Below are positions 33,733 to 42,591 of a stretch of 64,000 nucleotides of DNA, in pieces. A program made the position numbers and the translations under genes. The stretch covers positions 66,479 through 130,478 of the forward strand of contig NZ_SSHJ01000007.1 in the NCBI RefSeq assembly GCF_005925345.1, written 5' to 3'. The notes beneath the pieces were generated by a model. The model was not told the DNA's origin and did not search any database. It saw only the letters and a program-made list of their open reading frames with translations. Positions within the stretch are counted from its first letter, which is position 1. Every line of letters starts with the position of its first letter. Source of the DNA: Pedobacter ureilyticus. GTDB taxonomy: Bacteria > Bacteroidota > Bacteroidia > Sphingobacteriales > Sphingobacteriaceae.

Positions 33733-36528
33733 TTAATAATTCAATGTTAGTCCGGCACCATAGCCCATATCGCTATCGTAATGGGTTGATAAACCAAAAT
33801 ATTTAGTAACAATGTATCTAAATCCGGCCATATATTCCTTGTCTGTATTGACCATAAACTGAAAGCGCAATCTTTTGGAAATAGGCACGTCCTCTCTCAT
33901 CAATTGAAATCTAACATTTCCTTTATGATCAATTGAAGCATCTGCCACAATTAACATGGGTAAAGTATACTGCACCCCCAAATGAAACACTTGCCTGAAA
34001 TTTTTGGTGTTCCGCTGTCCGAAAAGATTATCTCCCGGTGCCAGAGATTGTCCGAAAATATTCTTGTCCAAAGGGTCAATTGTTCTTTTCCTAAAGTCCC
34101 AGCCTACGTATGGCAAAAGCCATTGGTTACGCCCAATATATCTTCCAAAATGACTTTCACTTTCATACCCCATCTCTTTATCAAAGCCTATTCTCCATTC
34201 TGTTGTAAAACGATAGCGGGTATTGGCCAGCATGATCTCTCCATCACTACCATTGGTTTCAATTCCAACTCTTGCCATTGGGTGAAATTCCCTGTCATCA
34301 CTGAACAATTTGCGTTGCGCTAACTTGGGATTTGGAATTTCGGGATTTGGCGGCGAGTTTTCATAACTGAATACCCGGCCCATGCCGCTCATCATGTGGT
34401 AAAGGATATGACAATGGAAAAACCAATCACCTCCAGGCTCCGAAGCAGCAAATTCGAGCGTATCACGCTCCATCGGCATAATGTCAATAATGTTCTTCAT
34501 TGGTGCATATTCACCCTGTCCGTTAACAACTCTGAAATCATGTCCATGCAGGTGCATCGGGTGACGCATCATACTGTTGTTAAACAAAATGATCCTAACA
34601 TTTTCACCTTTTTTGATCAGGATTTTATCACTTTCAGAAACCGTTTTGTTGCCTAAAGTCCATACATAACGGTTCATATTCCCGGTAAGATCAAATTTCA
34701 ATTCTTTCCAAGGGCCTTTAGGCAAAGTAGTTTTTTTAGGATCACGGAGCATATTATAGTTCAATGTAACTATATCGGGGCTATCGGCTGCCATATTCAT
34801 TCCTGCCATGCTTTTATCATTTGGCATCTGCATTCCGGGCATTTCTGTTTTTTTCGTTTTTGCTTTTGGGTTTTCTTCACCTGTTATTTCCGGATACATG
34901 ACCGTATTCATGTCCATGACCTGGTTCTGCATTTTCATACCTTCCATTTCTACCATGTTGCCGTTCATATCCATCATGTCATTCATCATTTTCATCCCGG
35001 CAAAATATTTCAGTTTTGGTAGTTTCTGGGCAGGCACTTTTTCTCCACTACCTAGCCATAAAGAAGCCGATTTGGTACGATCTTCCGGTGTTACCAAAAA
35101 TTCATAGCTTTTATTCTCAGGAATGGTTACAACCACATCATAAGTTTCAGATACAGCAATGATCAACCTGTCCACCTCAACAGGCTCTACATCATTTCCA
35201 TCGGTAGCCACCACTGTGATTTTGCCTCCTGAGTAGGTTAACCAGAAATAATCCGAGGCCCCGCCATTGGCGATACGAAGCCTGACCTTGTCGCCTGCTT
35301 TAAACTGGGGCTGAATATTCTGGTTCTTGCCGTTAATGAGAAATGTATCATAATAAACATCGCTCACATCCATCGCATTCATTCGCTTCCACTCATTGTT
35401 GATCTTAGTTTTAAAATGTCCTGTTCTGATTGCCTCCGCATAACTCTGGGTTGTTCCTTTTTTAATGGCAAACCAGTCATTGGCATTTTTCAGGCTCCGA
35501 TGGACCTCTTCAGGTTTCATATCTGTCCACTCACTTATGACCACAGGAATGGTCGGAATATCCCATTCTTTCCTTTTGTTCATGATGAATGCACCATACA
35601 TACCAATTTGTTCCTGTAATTCACTATGGCTATGATACCAGTGTGTACCATGTTGAACGATAGGAAATTTATAGACATAAGTAGAATGGGGCTTGATGGG
35701 CATCTGGGTCAGGAAAGGGACACCATCCATTTTATTGGGTAAAAAGAGACCGTGCCAGTGCAGGGATGTTTCCTCGTTCAGTTTGTTATGTACATATATT
35801 AGAGCCGTGTCACCTTGGGTAAACGTTAACGTAGGCATGGGTATCTGCCCGTTAACTGCAATTGCCCTTTTTGTTTTCTTTCCATAGGTTACAGTCGTAT
35901 CGGCAATGTAAAGGTCATAGCGAACGGTACGGGGTGGTAAATAACTTGAAACAGTCTTAATTGGGCCTAAATTTAACTTTGCCTTTTTGATGTTTTCCAT
36001 TGTGGCACTATTATCCCCCATATCCATACCAACCATACTTTCCATGCCGTCATCCTTTTTGGAAGCATCTTTCTTGGGCATTTCCATTTGGTCATGCTTA
36101 GGCGTAATCGCCTTAGCTTTTTCCGGCACCAGTTTCATTCCGCATTTAGGGCAATTACCGGGCTTGGAAGCATGAATTTCCGGATGCATGGGACACGTAT
36201 AAGATACTGCCTTTGATGGCTCTTTATCGGTTTGTTTTTGCATTGGCATTTTCATATCGCCCATATCAGAAACCTTTGTAGGCTCTTGCTTTTTATCTGC
36301 TTTAGGAGCTTTTGCTTTAGAAGATTTATCTTTCTTAACGACTAACTTCATCCCGCATTTTGGACAATTTCCTGCCTTGCCCGAGTGAATTTCAGGGTGC
36401 ATGGGGCAGGTGTAGATAGTCTCTTCCTGCTTATCGATTTCTTTTTTTGGCATCTTCATTTCCTTCATATCCTGAGCAGAAGCTATTGAATAAAGGATGA
36501 ATAAAAAGGCCGTTAATATATTTTTCAT
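33733..36528 (-). CDS. copA-copB: multicopper oxidase fused to a CopB-like outer-membrane domain
   Basis: After a signal peptide come two heavy-metal-binding repeats (TCPMHPEIHSGKAGNCPKCG and TCPMHPEIHASKPGNCPKCG). The cupredoxin domains carry all four copper clusters (SLHWHGLFLP, GTHWYHSHSELQEQIG, HPMHLHGHDF, FFHCHILYHMMSGMGRVF). A Met-rich loop (about 515-585) is typical of cuprous oxidases. Residues about 741-931 (FSDDREFHPMARVGIETN to the end) match CopB and look beta-stranded. The usual separate copA and copB are thus one 931-aa protein. It should oxidise Cu(I) at the outer membrane. It follows the haem-binding gene by 18 bases. Confidence 0.92.
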   Translation of the reverse strand: MKNILTAFLFILYSIASAQDMKEMKMPKKEIDKQEETIYTCPMHPEIHSGKAGNCPKCGMKLVVKKDKSSKAKAPKADKKQEPTKVSDMGDMKMPMQKQTDKEPSKAVSYTCPMHPEIHASKPGNCPKCGMKLVPEKAKAITPKHDQMEMPKKDASKKDDGMESMVGMDMGDNSATMENIKKAKLNLGPIKTVSSYLPPRTVRYDLYIADTTVTYGKKTKRAIAVNGQIPMPTLTFTQGDTALIYVHNKLNEETSLHWHGLFLPNKMDGVPFLTQMPIKPHSTYVYKFPIVQHGTHWYHSHSELQEQIGMYGAFIMNKRKEWDIPTIPVVISEWTDMKPEEVHRSLKNANDWFAIKKGTTQSYAEAIRTGHFKTKINNEWKRMNAMDVSDVYYDTFLINGKNQNIQPQFKAGDKVRLRIANGGASDYFWLTYSGGKITVVATDGNDVEPVEVDRLIIAVSETYDVVVTIPENKSYEFLVTPEDRTKSASLWLGSGEKVPAQKLPKLKYFAGMKMMNDMMDMNGNMVEMEGMKMQNQVMDMNTVMYPEITGEENPKAKTKKTEMPGMQMPNDKSMAGMNMAADSPDIVTLNYNMLRDPKKTTLPKGPWKELKFDLTGNMNRYVWTLGNKTVSESDKILIKKGENVRIILFNNSMMRHPMHLHGHDFRVVNGQGEYAPMKNIIDIMPMERDTLEFAASEPGGDWFFHCHILYHMMSGMGRVFSYENSPPNPEIPNPKLAQRKLFSDDREFHPMARVGIETNGSDGEIMLANTRYRFTTEWRIGFDKEMGYESESHFGRYIGRNQWLLPYVGWDFRKRTIDPLDKNIFGQSLAPGDNLFGQRNTKNFRQVFHLGVQYTLPMLIVADASIDHKGNVRFQLMREDVPISKRLRFQFMVNTDKEYMAGFRYIVTKYFGLSTHYDSDMGYGAGLTLNY

Positions 36529-36546
36529 TTCTTTGGTGATTAAGGG

Positions 36547-37014
36547 TTAGTTATATTTTTTTGTTAAACTATCCTTTGAATTTTGAACCCAGTTAATAAT
36601 TTGTGATTTCTCTACTTCGCTCAAGATGGCATTCCTTTGGATCAGTGTATAAGAAGACAAGGGCATCGTACCATCTTTTAAACTATTTTCTATGGATCGC
36701 AATTTACTCTGCTGTCTTCTTGGAGTATAAGTACCAAATTCGTTAAAATTCAGTTCTTCTTTACCGGAAATTATATGGTAATTCATAAACCAATGCATTG
36801 GCTGTATGTTAGTATACCAGGGATACTCCGTATTGTTGCTATGGCAATCATAACAGGCTTTTTTTAAAATCCCCTGAACGTCTTCTGGCATGGCAACGAT
36901 TTTGGAAATATCATTTGGCATAGCCTGCCCGCTTTTGTTGCGGGCAGGGTGTATAAACTGAATAACCACAACTATAACCAATATGCCAAGAAGTATCTTT
37001 TTTATGCCTTTCAT
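36547..37014 (-). CDS. haem-binding-domain cytochrome-like protein
   Basis: This 155-aa protein has one N-terminal membrane anchor and a CYDCH haem motif, followed by NNTEYPWYTNIQPMHWFM and GTYTPRRQQSKLRSIENSLK, the Haem_bd pattern. It probably carries one c-type haem in the periplasm and might accept electrons from the multicopper oxidase next to it. That partnership is inference from position. It is 6 bases from the DUF3347 gene upstream. Confidence 0.85.
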   Translation of the reverse strand: MKGIKKILLGILVIVVVIQFIHPARNKSGQAMPNDISKIVAMPEDVQGILKKACYDCHSNNTEYPWYTNIQPMHWFMNYHIISGKEELNFNEFGTYTPRRQQSKLRSIENSLKDGTMPLSSYTLIQRNAILSEVEKSQIINWVQNSKDSLTKKYN

Positions 37015-37020
37015 GGCCTA

Positions 37021-37593
37021 TTACTTTAATTCTTCTTTAACGGTACCACAAGTTGGCATTGCTTTCCCCAAATAGGGATTTTTGATATCCTTTGTTTCGC
37101 TCAGCCAGATTGCACCTTTATCATTGTTGTACATTGGGCAATGATCAACATACAAAGGTTGCTTAGTTCCAAGTAATTTAACAAGATCGTACATATCCTT
37201 GCTCAACATATCGAAATGTTCACGTTGATGTGCAATATTTCCAACATTTGCTCCAATATGCTCGGCATGTTCTTTAGCATCGTCGTATATGTCCGTATAT
37301 GCTTTATCCTGTTCTGGTGTTAGGGATTTTTTATCGAAACTTGCAAATGCAGTTACCATTTCATTCCCTGCTGCTGCTGCGTCTTTATCATTATCAATTG
37401 TAAACGCATTTTTTAGCTTTAGGTAGGAGCGTAATATTGCGGCAGTAGAAGTACCTTTTTCTAAATTTTCGGATACAACGGCCTTAGTTGAGGTGGCCTC
37501 TGATGTAGCGGCAGTTTGAGTTTTATTACCATTATTAGAACAGGCCGCCAGAAATAATAAAGAAAAAGCCAGACTATATATTAATGTTTTCAT
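37021..37593 (-). CDS. DUF3347 lipoprotein
   Basis: This 190-aa protein has a lipobox (LFLAAC, Cys18), a Ser/Thr-rich linker and the DUF3347 domain: ILRSYLKLKNAFTIDNDKDA, AHQREHFDMLSKDMYDLVKL and the end YVDHCPMYNNDKGAIWLSE, NPYLGKAMPTCGTVKEEL. This domain is also found at the C-end of CusB adaptors, and its His, Cys and Met suggest copper binding. A paralogue is encoded at 37751. Confidence 0.9.
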   Translation of the reverse strand: MKTLIYSLAFSLLFLAACSNNGNKTQTAATSEATSTKAVVSENLEKGTSTAAILRSYLKLKNAFTIDNDKDAAAAGNEMVTAFASFDKKSLTPEQDKAYTDIYDDAKEHAEHIGANVGNIAHQREHFDMLSKDMYDLVKLLGTKQPLYVDHCPMYNNDKGAIWLSETKDIKNPYLGKAMPTCGTVKEELK

Positions 37594-37750
37594 TGTATTG
37601 TTGATTAAATGTTTTTGAATGATTGATTACCTGCGTAAGGACAAAGCGTATTTGCATAGTCATGTTGCAGAATTATTTAATGATGTCTGATAGTTAACTG
37701 TACAGCCAAACACGCTCATAAAGGTGAAACTGTACAATCAACAAACAGAA

Positions 37751-38239
37751 TTACTTTAATGTTTCCTTAACTGCGCCGCAGGTTAACATCTGCTTACCGA
37801 AATAGGGATTTTTAATGGCCGCGTTATCAGAAAGCCAATAGCTTTTTTTCATTGGGCAATAGTCATAATAGACTGGCTCTTTGGTAAGCTTCACCGCTTT
37901 GGCTAGTTTAAAAAGGTTGGTAGAGAAATTGGCAAAGTGTTCCCTCTGATGCGTGATTTCCTTTGTCTCTGAAATATGTTTAGCATCAAATTCAAGTTTA
38001 TCCTGAAGCCCCATAAAGGCTGTCATTTCTTCCTTTGGCATTGATTTCATATCAACACTGCTCAATATTTTAGAGAATTGGCTGGCTTTAGCAGCAGCAG
38101 TAGTAGCATCAGAATTTACCAATGCGTTTTTGATGTCGTAGTATGAATCTAATAAAGATTGTGTTTGGCTGTTTTGCGCAAAAACAGGTTTGATCCATGC
38201 GGTTGCGAGTAAGGCAACTACTAAAAATATTTTTTTCAT
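37751..38239 (-). CDS. DUF3347 periplasmic protein
   Basis: This 162-aa protein with a cleavable signal peptide (to about residue 21) is a paralogue of the next gene. It has SLLDSYYDIKNALVNSDATT, THQREHFANFSTNLFKLAKA and the end YYDYCPMKKSYWLSDNAAIK, NPYFGKQMLTCGAVKETL. The Cys, Met and His pattern is the same as in the lipoprotein copy. It is a soluble periplasmic form, so the pair may pass copper between soluble and anchored sites. Confidence 0.9.
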   Translation of the reverse strand: MKKIFLVVALLATAWIKPVFAQNSQTQSLLDSYYDIKNALVNSDATTAAAKASQFSKILSSVDMKSMPKEEMTAFMGLQDKLEFDAKHISETKEITHQREHFANFSTNLFKLAKAVKLTKEPVYYDYCPMKKSYWLSDNAAIKNPYFGKQMLTCGAVKETLK

Positions 38240-38347
38240 GATTATAATAATTTAATGTTATACTAATTTTAGAACATAGCAGTAGCTATGCAAAATGTAC
38301 TTGTTTGCTTATAGCATTAACAAAATGCTGGGCTAACACATTAAATC

Positions 38348-38821
38348 TTATATCTGAAAACTTTGAATGGCAATACGCAGATCTGGAATTGGTGGGTGAT
38401 AATGCTGCCAAGCCAGATATTCATTTGAAACGTTTGCCGAAATTATACGTAAATAGCCAACATTATAAGCTGTATATGGCAAAATGAAGAAAGATTGCGA
38501 AAGCAGGCTATAATCAAATCCCGGCTGGTTAAGCTTATCGGCTTTCGTTAGCTTTACTACTTCATCCTTGCAACAATTATCTTTTGAGCTTTTGGAAGAC
38601 TGTTGATCGCTGCTGCTTTTATCATGATTATGGCTTGCATGATCATGTGGCTTACTGTTGTTATGGGTATGTTTATGAGAATAAGCCGTTTTATCGTGGT
38701 GATGCGCTCTGTTAAGGCGCATGTCGGTTCCTACTGCACAAGCTAAACTTACCATCATATTCGAAAGGAATACAAGTGTTAAAAGGCTCGCTTTAAGCTG
38801 TATGGCAGACCAAATCTTCAT
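38348..38821 (-). CDS. His-rich secreted protein with HPPIPD tail
   Basis: This 157-aa protein has a signal peptide or single anchor, a His-rich stretch at about residues 38-70 (HHHDKTAYSHKHTHNNS then HDHASHNHD), a DNCCKDE motif and the tail QHYHPPIPDLRIAIQSFQI. I recall this tail in hypothetical proteins next to cus/czc efflux genes in Bacteroidota. It opens the copper group transcribed leftwards. An inverted repeat sits 10 bases before its start. Metal binding is likely from composition, function otherwise unknown. Confidence 0.75.
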   Translation of the reverse strand: MKIWSAIQLKASLLTLVFLSNMMVSLACAVGTDMRLNRAHHHDKTAYSHKHTHNNSKPHDHASHNHDKSSSDQQSSKSSKDNCCKDEVVKLTKADKLNQPGFDYSLLSQSFFILPYTAYNVGYLRIISANVSNEYLAWQHYHPPIPDLRIAIQSFQI

Positions 38822-38831
38822 TTATATAAAT

Positions 38832-38851
38832 GTAAACATTTTTTTGTTTAC
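38832..38851 (-). promoter_or_regulatory. inverted repeat before the His-rich gene
   Basis: GTAAACA-6 bp-TGTTTAC lies 10 bases upstream of the start codon. It may be an operator for the copper group. The same sequence was not noticed elsewhere in the window. Confidence 0.4.
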
Positions 38852-39077
38852 TAAGTGTAAATATGCTCAAACTTCTATTCATTAGATTACATAATTCCGT
38901 GAAAAAATTACATAATTTTTGATCATCAGATCGGTAAGAATTACGAGAAAGGTCAAAACCGGATTGCCATGTGCACAAAAACTCCTAAATTTTTCAGCTG
39001 ATCGAGAGCTAATAGGAAGTTCCCGAGGTATCTTTTAAAAGTCAAAAAGTTATTTTTTTTGCATTTATTAAAATTAA

Positions 39078-39093
39078 ATCGTAATATTACGAT
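39078..39093 (+). promoter_or_regulatory. perfect ArsR-type operator before the arsR remnant
   Basis: ATCGTAATATTACGAT is a perfect 16-bp palindrome 11 bases before the start of the truncated arsR. It matches the intact ars operator at 28823 at 14 of 16 core positions. Confidence 0.75.
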
Positions 39094-39104
39094 GTAAAAA
39101 CGAT

Positions 39105-39284
39105 ATGATGGGAGTTACAAAAACAGAAATCTATAAAGACGAACAAAACAAATTGGCATCGCTACTTAAAGTTTTAGGACATCCTGCCAGAATTGCAATC
39201 CTGCAATATATTATCAACCAAAAAGCCTGTATCTGCAATGACCTGGTAGAAGAATTAGGATTAGCACAGGCAACTATTTCGTAA
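39105..39284 (+). pseudogene. arsR: truncated arsR
   Basis: The frame from the ATG at 39105 reads MMGVTKTEIYKDEQNKLASL and continues CICNDLVEELGLAQATIS, closely matching the intact ArsR at 28486-28815. It stops at TAA just where QHL of the recognition helix should follow, so about half the protein is lost. The sequence after 39280 is unrelated and ends the similarity abruptly. The remaining 59 residues cannot form the DNA-binding helix. It marks a breakpoint, with the operator left intact. Confidence 0.85.
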
Positions 39285-39469
39285 ATTGACTATAGAAAGC
39301 TGCCGATAAGTTCCTTTCCCTTTGCTTGCCTCGATTTTCTTTTATTCTTCAACATGGCTCCTAAAGTTCCTATCGCTCCTGTACCGGCAAGGGCATTGTA
39401 TTTCATTTGCTAACTGTTCGGCATGATTAGTTCAGGAAAGCTAATCGCATAACCTAGATATTTTTACGG
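39285..39469. other. unassigned junction segment
   Basis: This 185-bp piece begins where arsR is cut. A minus-strand reading at 39290-39406 gives a 38-codon ORF starting MKYNALAGTGAIGTLGAMLK, without recognisable family. It may be the end of an inserted element, but no inverted repeat supports that. Confidence 0.3.
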
Positions 39470-40249
39470 TCAGAAAACTGCCCGGAAAGCCAAGCCATAA
39501 CTGCCATGGTTGTAGGTGGGGAAAGCCATCGCATTGGACTTCTGTTTTTTTGTGAACAGTTTCCTGACCTTGGGATAAAGCAAGTAAGCTGCTTCGGTAG
39601 ACAATATACCTACGCCTGCACCTGCAACTACATCACTCAGCCAGTGCTTGTTATTGTACATTCTAAAATACCCTACCACTGCCGCCGAGGTATATCCCGT
39701 TATGCCGTAAGCAATTGACCTGTCGCCATATTCCCTTCTCAGGAACTCGGCAGATGCAAATGCTTCGGCAGCATGGCCCGAAGGAAATGAGTTCGATGAT
39801 CCATCCGGGCGCGTCACAGAGGTGATGTTCTTTACCCCCTGGCAAAAAACGTTCAGAAACAGGTTTGACAAAATGTAGACACCACCCTGATCAACGATAT
39901 TGTTTTTGCCCTTAACCCCTGAGGCACTCAGCGCAAAAACGGCAGCCCCTGGTGCAAACTGCAGGTAATCATCGAAGGTCGCCTTGCTATGGGGATGCTC
40001 CTGGGAGAACTCGTATTTTGCCTTTCTGTCCACATCACTTAATGCATGGCTGCCCAGGCTCACAAATCCATAGGCTACGGCCGCTGAAGGAAGGATAACA
40101 ATAAAAAGATTATGCATTCTCTTGTCTTGTTTTGAAGTCCTGACCTCCGTGGTATCAATCTCCTGGGTCACTATGGTCTGTCGTTGCGCAAAGGCCGTAC
40201 CGTAGCAGAGCATTGCTGATACGGCAAGACAAAAAGTCCTCATACTCAT
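39470..40249 (-). CDS. PAP2-family phosphatase, periplasmic
   Basis: The acid phosphatase motifs SFPSGHAAEAFASAEFL and KHWLSDVVAGAGVG (with an upstream Lys/Arg region after the gene's middle) mark a PAP2 enzyme, which removes phosphate from lipids such as undecaprenyl pyrophosphate or phosphatidic acid. The long frame opens at 40396 but overlaps mgtC. A signal peptide is formed by MSMRTFCLAVSAMLCYGTAF from an ATG at 40247-40249, one base after the mgtC stop, so I choose that start (259 aa). ATGs at 40243 or 40276 are possible. Confidence 0.85.
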   Translation of the reverse strand: MSMRTFCLAVSAMLCYGTAFAQRQTIVTQEIDTTEVRTSKQDKRMHNLFIVILPSAAVAYGFVSLGSHALSDVDRKAKYEFSQEHPHSKATFDDYLQFAPGAAVFALSASGVKGKNNIVDQGGVYILSNLFLNVFCQGVKNITSVTRPDGSSNSFPSGHAAEAFASAEFLRREYGDRSIAYGITGYTSAAVVGYFRMYNNKHWLSDVVAGAGVGILSTEAAYLLYPKVRKLFTKKQKSNAMAFPTYNHGSYGLAFRAVF

Positions 40250-40250
40250 C

Positions 40251-40739
40251 CTAAAACTGGTCATCATGATTGTCATCTTTATGCTTTTTCTGTACTTTCT
40301 TCTTCCATTTGAGGTACCATTGCTGATGGTGCAGTACCAATAGGAAATAGATCCCTGCGGCGGCAAGTACCGCGATGGCAACCATCTTAAGGCCAACGGC
40401 CACGCCGATGCCGGCCGTGCACCATATCGTGGCGGCGGTCGTCAGCCCCTGCGAACTGTTGGTCTTATCGTTCTTATAGATAATTCCTGCCCCGAGGAAA
40501 CCTATGCCCACCAGGATATTGGCTATGATTCTTGAGGCCGCCGCCGTATCCCCCAAATGTTCGCCTATAGCTGTGAATAGCGTTGCACCAAGGCAAACTG
40601 CGGCATAGGTTCTTATTCCGGCACTGTTGCCGTGCTTTTCACGGTCAAGGCCTATCCATGCACCCAGCAAAAAAGCGATCAGCAGTCTTAGTGCGACGCT
40701 TATTTCATTATCCAGATCCATTGAGTTGATCAGTCCCAT
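40251..40739 (-). CDS. mgtC: MgtC/SapB-family membrane protein
   Basis: This 162-aa protein has four or five membrane helices. RLLIAFLLGAWIGLDREKHG, AGIRTYAAVCLGATLFTAIG, and GIGFLGAGIIYKND then GLTTAATIWCTAGIGVAVGL are the conserved MgtC blocks. The C-terminal ACT-like domain of longer members is missing, and the end is His/Asp-rich. MgtC proteins modulate ion homeostasis and ATP synthase under magnesium or acid stress. It is followed directly by the PAP2 gene. Confidence 0.93.
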   Translation of the reverse strand: MGLINSMDLDNEISVALRLLIAFLLGAWIGLDREKHGNSAGIRTYAAVCLGATLFTAIGEHLGDTAAASRIIANILVGIGFLGAGIIYKNDKTNSSQGLTTAATIWCTAGIGVAVGLKMVAIAVLAAAGIYFLLVLHHQQWYLKWKKKVQKKHKDDNHDDQF

Positions 40740-40743
40740 AATT

Positions 40744-40920
40744 TTAACCCTCCATTTCCAGGGACCATTCCTTAGCCTGCCTGATGGCCTCCTCTACAAT
40801 TGATAGTTCTTTTACATTGCCCTCACTTTTAAGTCGATTGGCGATCTCTATAGCCTTCTCCCTTGTTTTGGGTTCCAGTTCCTCCATTTCAAGCGGATAT
40901 TGTTCCAATGTCCATTTCAT
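40744..40920 (-). CDS. 58-aa conserved small acidic protein
   Basis: I start it at the ATG at 40918-40920 (MKWTLEQYPLEMEELEPKTR); a frame to 40962 adds 14 residues of poor character. The text continues EKAIEIANRLKSEGNVKELS and ends AIRQAKEW. I recall many short Bacteroidota and Proteobacteria proteins with this MKW-x-YP start and an AI-x-A-K-W end, function unknown. It lies 4 bases upstream of mgtC. Confidence 0.7.
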   Translation of the reverse strand: MKWTLEQYPLEMEELEPKTREKAIEIANRLKSEGNVKELSIVEEAIRQAKEWSLEMEG

Positions 40921-40948
40921 GTCTTTTAGTTTTGATTGTGAATTGATA

Positions 40949-41560
40949 TTATTTACCTTCAATGCGTGATCTTAATATATCTATGTTGCGCTTTTTGCCA
41001 GCCTCCAGCCTTTCCCTGCAATAAGTGGTAAAGAAACGGTGCCATGTCAAAAAGTCCAATGTTGCCTCGTCCCATCCCGGTTCCACGACTAAACCACGGA
41101 GCTGAAGTTCCTCTTTGAGCATTGGGTCCGTTGTGAGAAATTCTTCAGTACCCAAGTTATATGTATCAGCGTCACAGATGATCTCATGCAGCAGATTTTC
41201 AGGCGAGTGGGGAATCCGGGTGGCCATAATGCATCCACTAATGTCCTTTATTTTTTCATTCACGAGTTCCTGGGGTCCCAAAAAATCCTCCATGATCGCT
41301 ACACTCATTTGCTCATGCCCTACAGGACCGCAAAACAGCTGGCCAGTATCATGGAACCATGCTGCGGCCAGAACAACAAAACGCTCAGTTGCACCCACGC
41401 TGTAGAAAGATGCTATTTCCAACGCCCTAGTGGCGACCAGCCTAGTATGGGCAAGATTATGGTAGAGCAGTGTGCTGCTGGCATGTTCTGCGAAAAGGTT
41501 GGCAACATATCCTGCAACCAGCTGACCCAAAAGGTCCAATCTGTTTTCAACGGTGCTCAT
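40949..41560 (-). CDS. HD-domain phosphohydrolase
   Basis: HNLAHTRLVATRALEIA and AWFHDTGQLF give the H...HD...D metal motif, with a later DADTYNLG Asp. The frame extends to 41665, but the ATG at 41558-41560 (MSTVENRLDLLGQLV) overlaps the stop of the upstream small gene as ATGA, so I choose it (203 aa). It may hydrolyse a nucleotide or signalling molecule. Substrate unknown. Confidence 0.8.
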   Translation of the reverse strand: MSTVENRLDLLGQLVAGYVANLFAEHASSTLLYHNLAHTRLVATRALEIASFYSVGATERFVVLAAAWFHDTGQLFCGPVGHEQMSVAIMEDFLGPQELVNEKIKDISGCIMATRIPHSPENLLHEIICDADTYNLGTEEFLTTDPMLKEELQLRGLVVEPGWDEATLDFLTWHRFFTTYCRERLEAGKKRNIDILRSRIEGK

Positions 41561-41760
41561 TGCTGCCAGTGCTTTACAAAAAAATGCCTGATCCTGCCAA
41601 TTATGGCCAAAATGAGCAGTAAACAGCCGATGACTATTAGGAATATTTTGAGTATTTTTTTCCAAAGGGGCTTTGGAGGTAACATTTCCTTGTTCGACGT
41701 CGGAAATGCCTTTGGATTATATTTTTTGTTCCGCTTGGCCCTTATCTTTTGCTTTTTCAT
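41557..41760 (-). CDS. 67-aa single-helix membrane protein coupled to the HD gene
   Basis: A basic N-terminus (MKKQKIRAKRNKKYNPKAF) is followed by one membrane helix (ILKIFLIVIGCLLLILAIIG) and a short basic tail. The ATGA overlap with the HD gene suggests translational coupling, so the two products may work together at the membrane. No family is recognised. Confidence 0.6.
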   Translation of the reverse strand: MKKQKIRAKRNKKYNPKAFPTSNKEMLPPKPLWKKILKIFLIVIGCLLLILAIIGRIRHFFVKHWQQ

Positions 41761-41781
41761 GATAAGAATTTTTCAATTTTG

Positions 41782-42486
41782 TTATTTGGATAGCAGCCCA
41801 GAGGTCACATTAATAGCAAAAGCCAGAATGAACGTATTAAATGCAAAGGAAAACAAGCCATGCATCCAAGCCAGGCGCCTGATCTTCCTTGAGGTGATCT
41901 GCACATCCGATACCTGAAAGGTCGTTCCTATCACAAAAGCGAAATATGCAAAGTCAAGATAGTCGGGCTCCTCTTCATTTGGGAATTCCAACCCTTCAGG
42001 TTTTACATGTTTCATTCCGTCAGGATGCTCCATATCGCAATAGTACAAGTGCGCATAGCGCAAGGTAAAAACAGTATGCAGGAGCCACCATGAACCAACA
42101 ACACAGGCCAGCGGGATCAAAACCTTTCCTGCAAACTCTTCTTCAGATTTCGAGGAAGGATTTCTTAGCAGCAATAGAATCGCAAAAAGGCTGGCGAATG
42201 CAACCGCTATAACAAAGAAAAAAATAACTGTCCTACTAGAATCCTGTGCATGCGCTTCCTGTTTTACTTCTCCGGGGTGAGAACTTAAAATGGTTGTCCA
42301 GCTCAGCACCAGGGTACTTAAAACATACACCAGCCAGACCAGCATATAATGAATGGGATCGGTAAATTTTCCTTTTGTTGCAATAAAAAACACCACAGCA
42401 ATTCCTACCGATACATATAATTTATGATGTGCATCGACTTGATTGATGTAATCAGCTATTTTTCTCAGACGGCCTGCTTTTGCCAT
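41782..42486 (-). CDS. DUF1345-family membrane protein
   Basis: This 234-aa protein has about five helices. The core DFAYFAFVIGTTFQVSDVQI and RKIRRLAWMHGLFSFAFNTF, then ILAFAINVTSGL, is the DUF1345 signature. The family looks like a voltage-gated-channel relative of unknown function. It is in line with the HD and MgtC genes in a same-strand block. Confidence 0.92.
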   Translation of the reverse strand: MAKAGRLRKIADYINQVDAHHKLYVSVGIAVVFFIATKGKFTDPIHYMLVWLVYVLSTLVLSWTTILSSHPGEVKQEAHAQDSSRTVIFFFVIAVAFASLFAILLLLRNPSSKSEEEFAGKVLIPLACVVGSWWLLHTVFTLRYAHLYYCDMEHPDGMKHVKPEGLEFPNEEEPDYLDFAYFAFVIGTTFQVSDVQITSRKIRRLAWMHGLFSFAFNTFILAFAINVTSGLLSK

Positions 42487-42533
42487 AATAAACCTTCATA
42501 TCTTAATGATTATATAATTAATCCCCTTTGGCC

Positions 42534-42556
42534 ATCGTTACACGCACCGTAACGAT
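42534..42556. promoter_or_regulatory. inverted repeat between the P1B-4 ATPase and DUF1345 genes
   Basis: ATCGTTAC-7 bp-GTAACGAT is a perfect 8-bp stem, extending with one mismatch through GGC/GCC. It lacks a T-tract, so an operator or attenuator is as likely as a terminator. Confidence 0.4.
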
Positions 42557-42591
42557 CGCCAGTCATTAGGACTAGGGAATATCATCATCCG

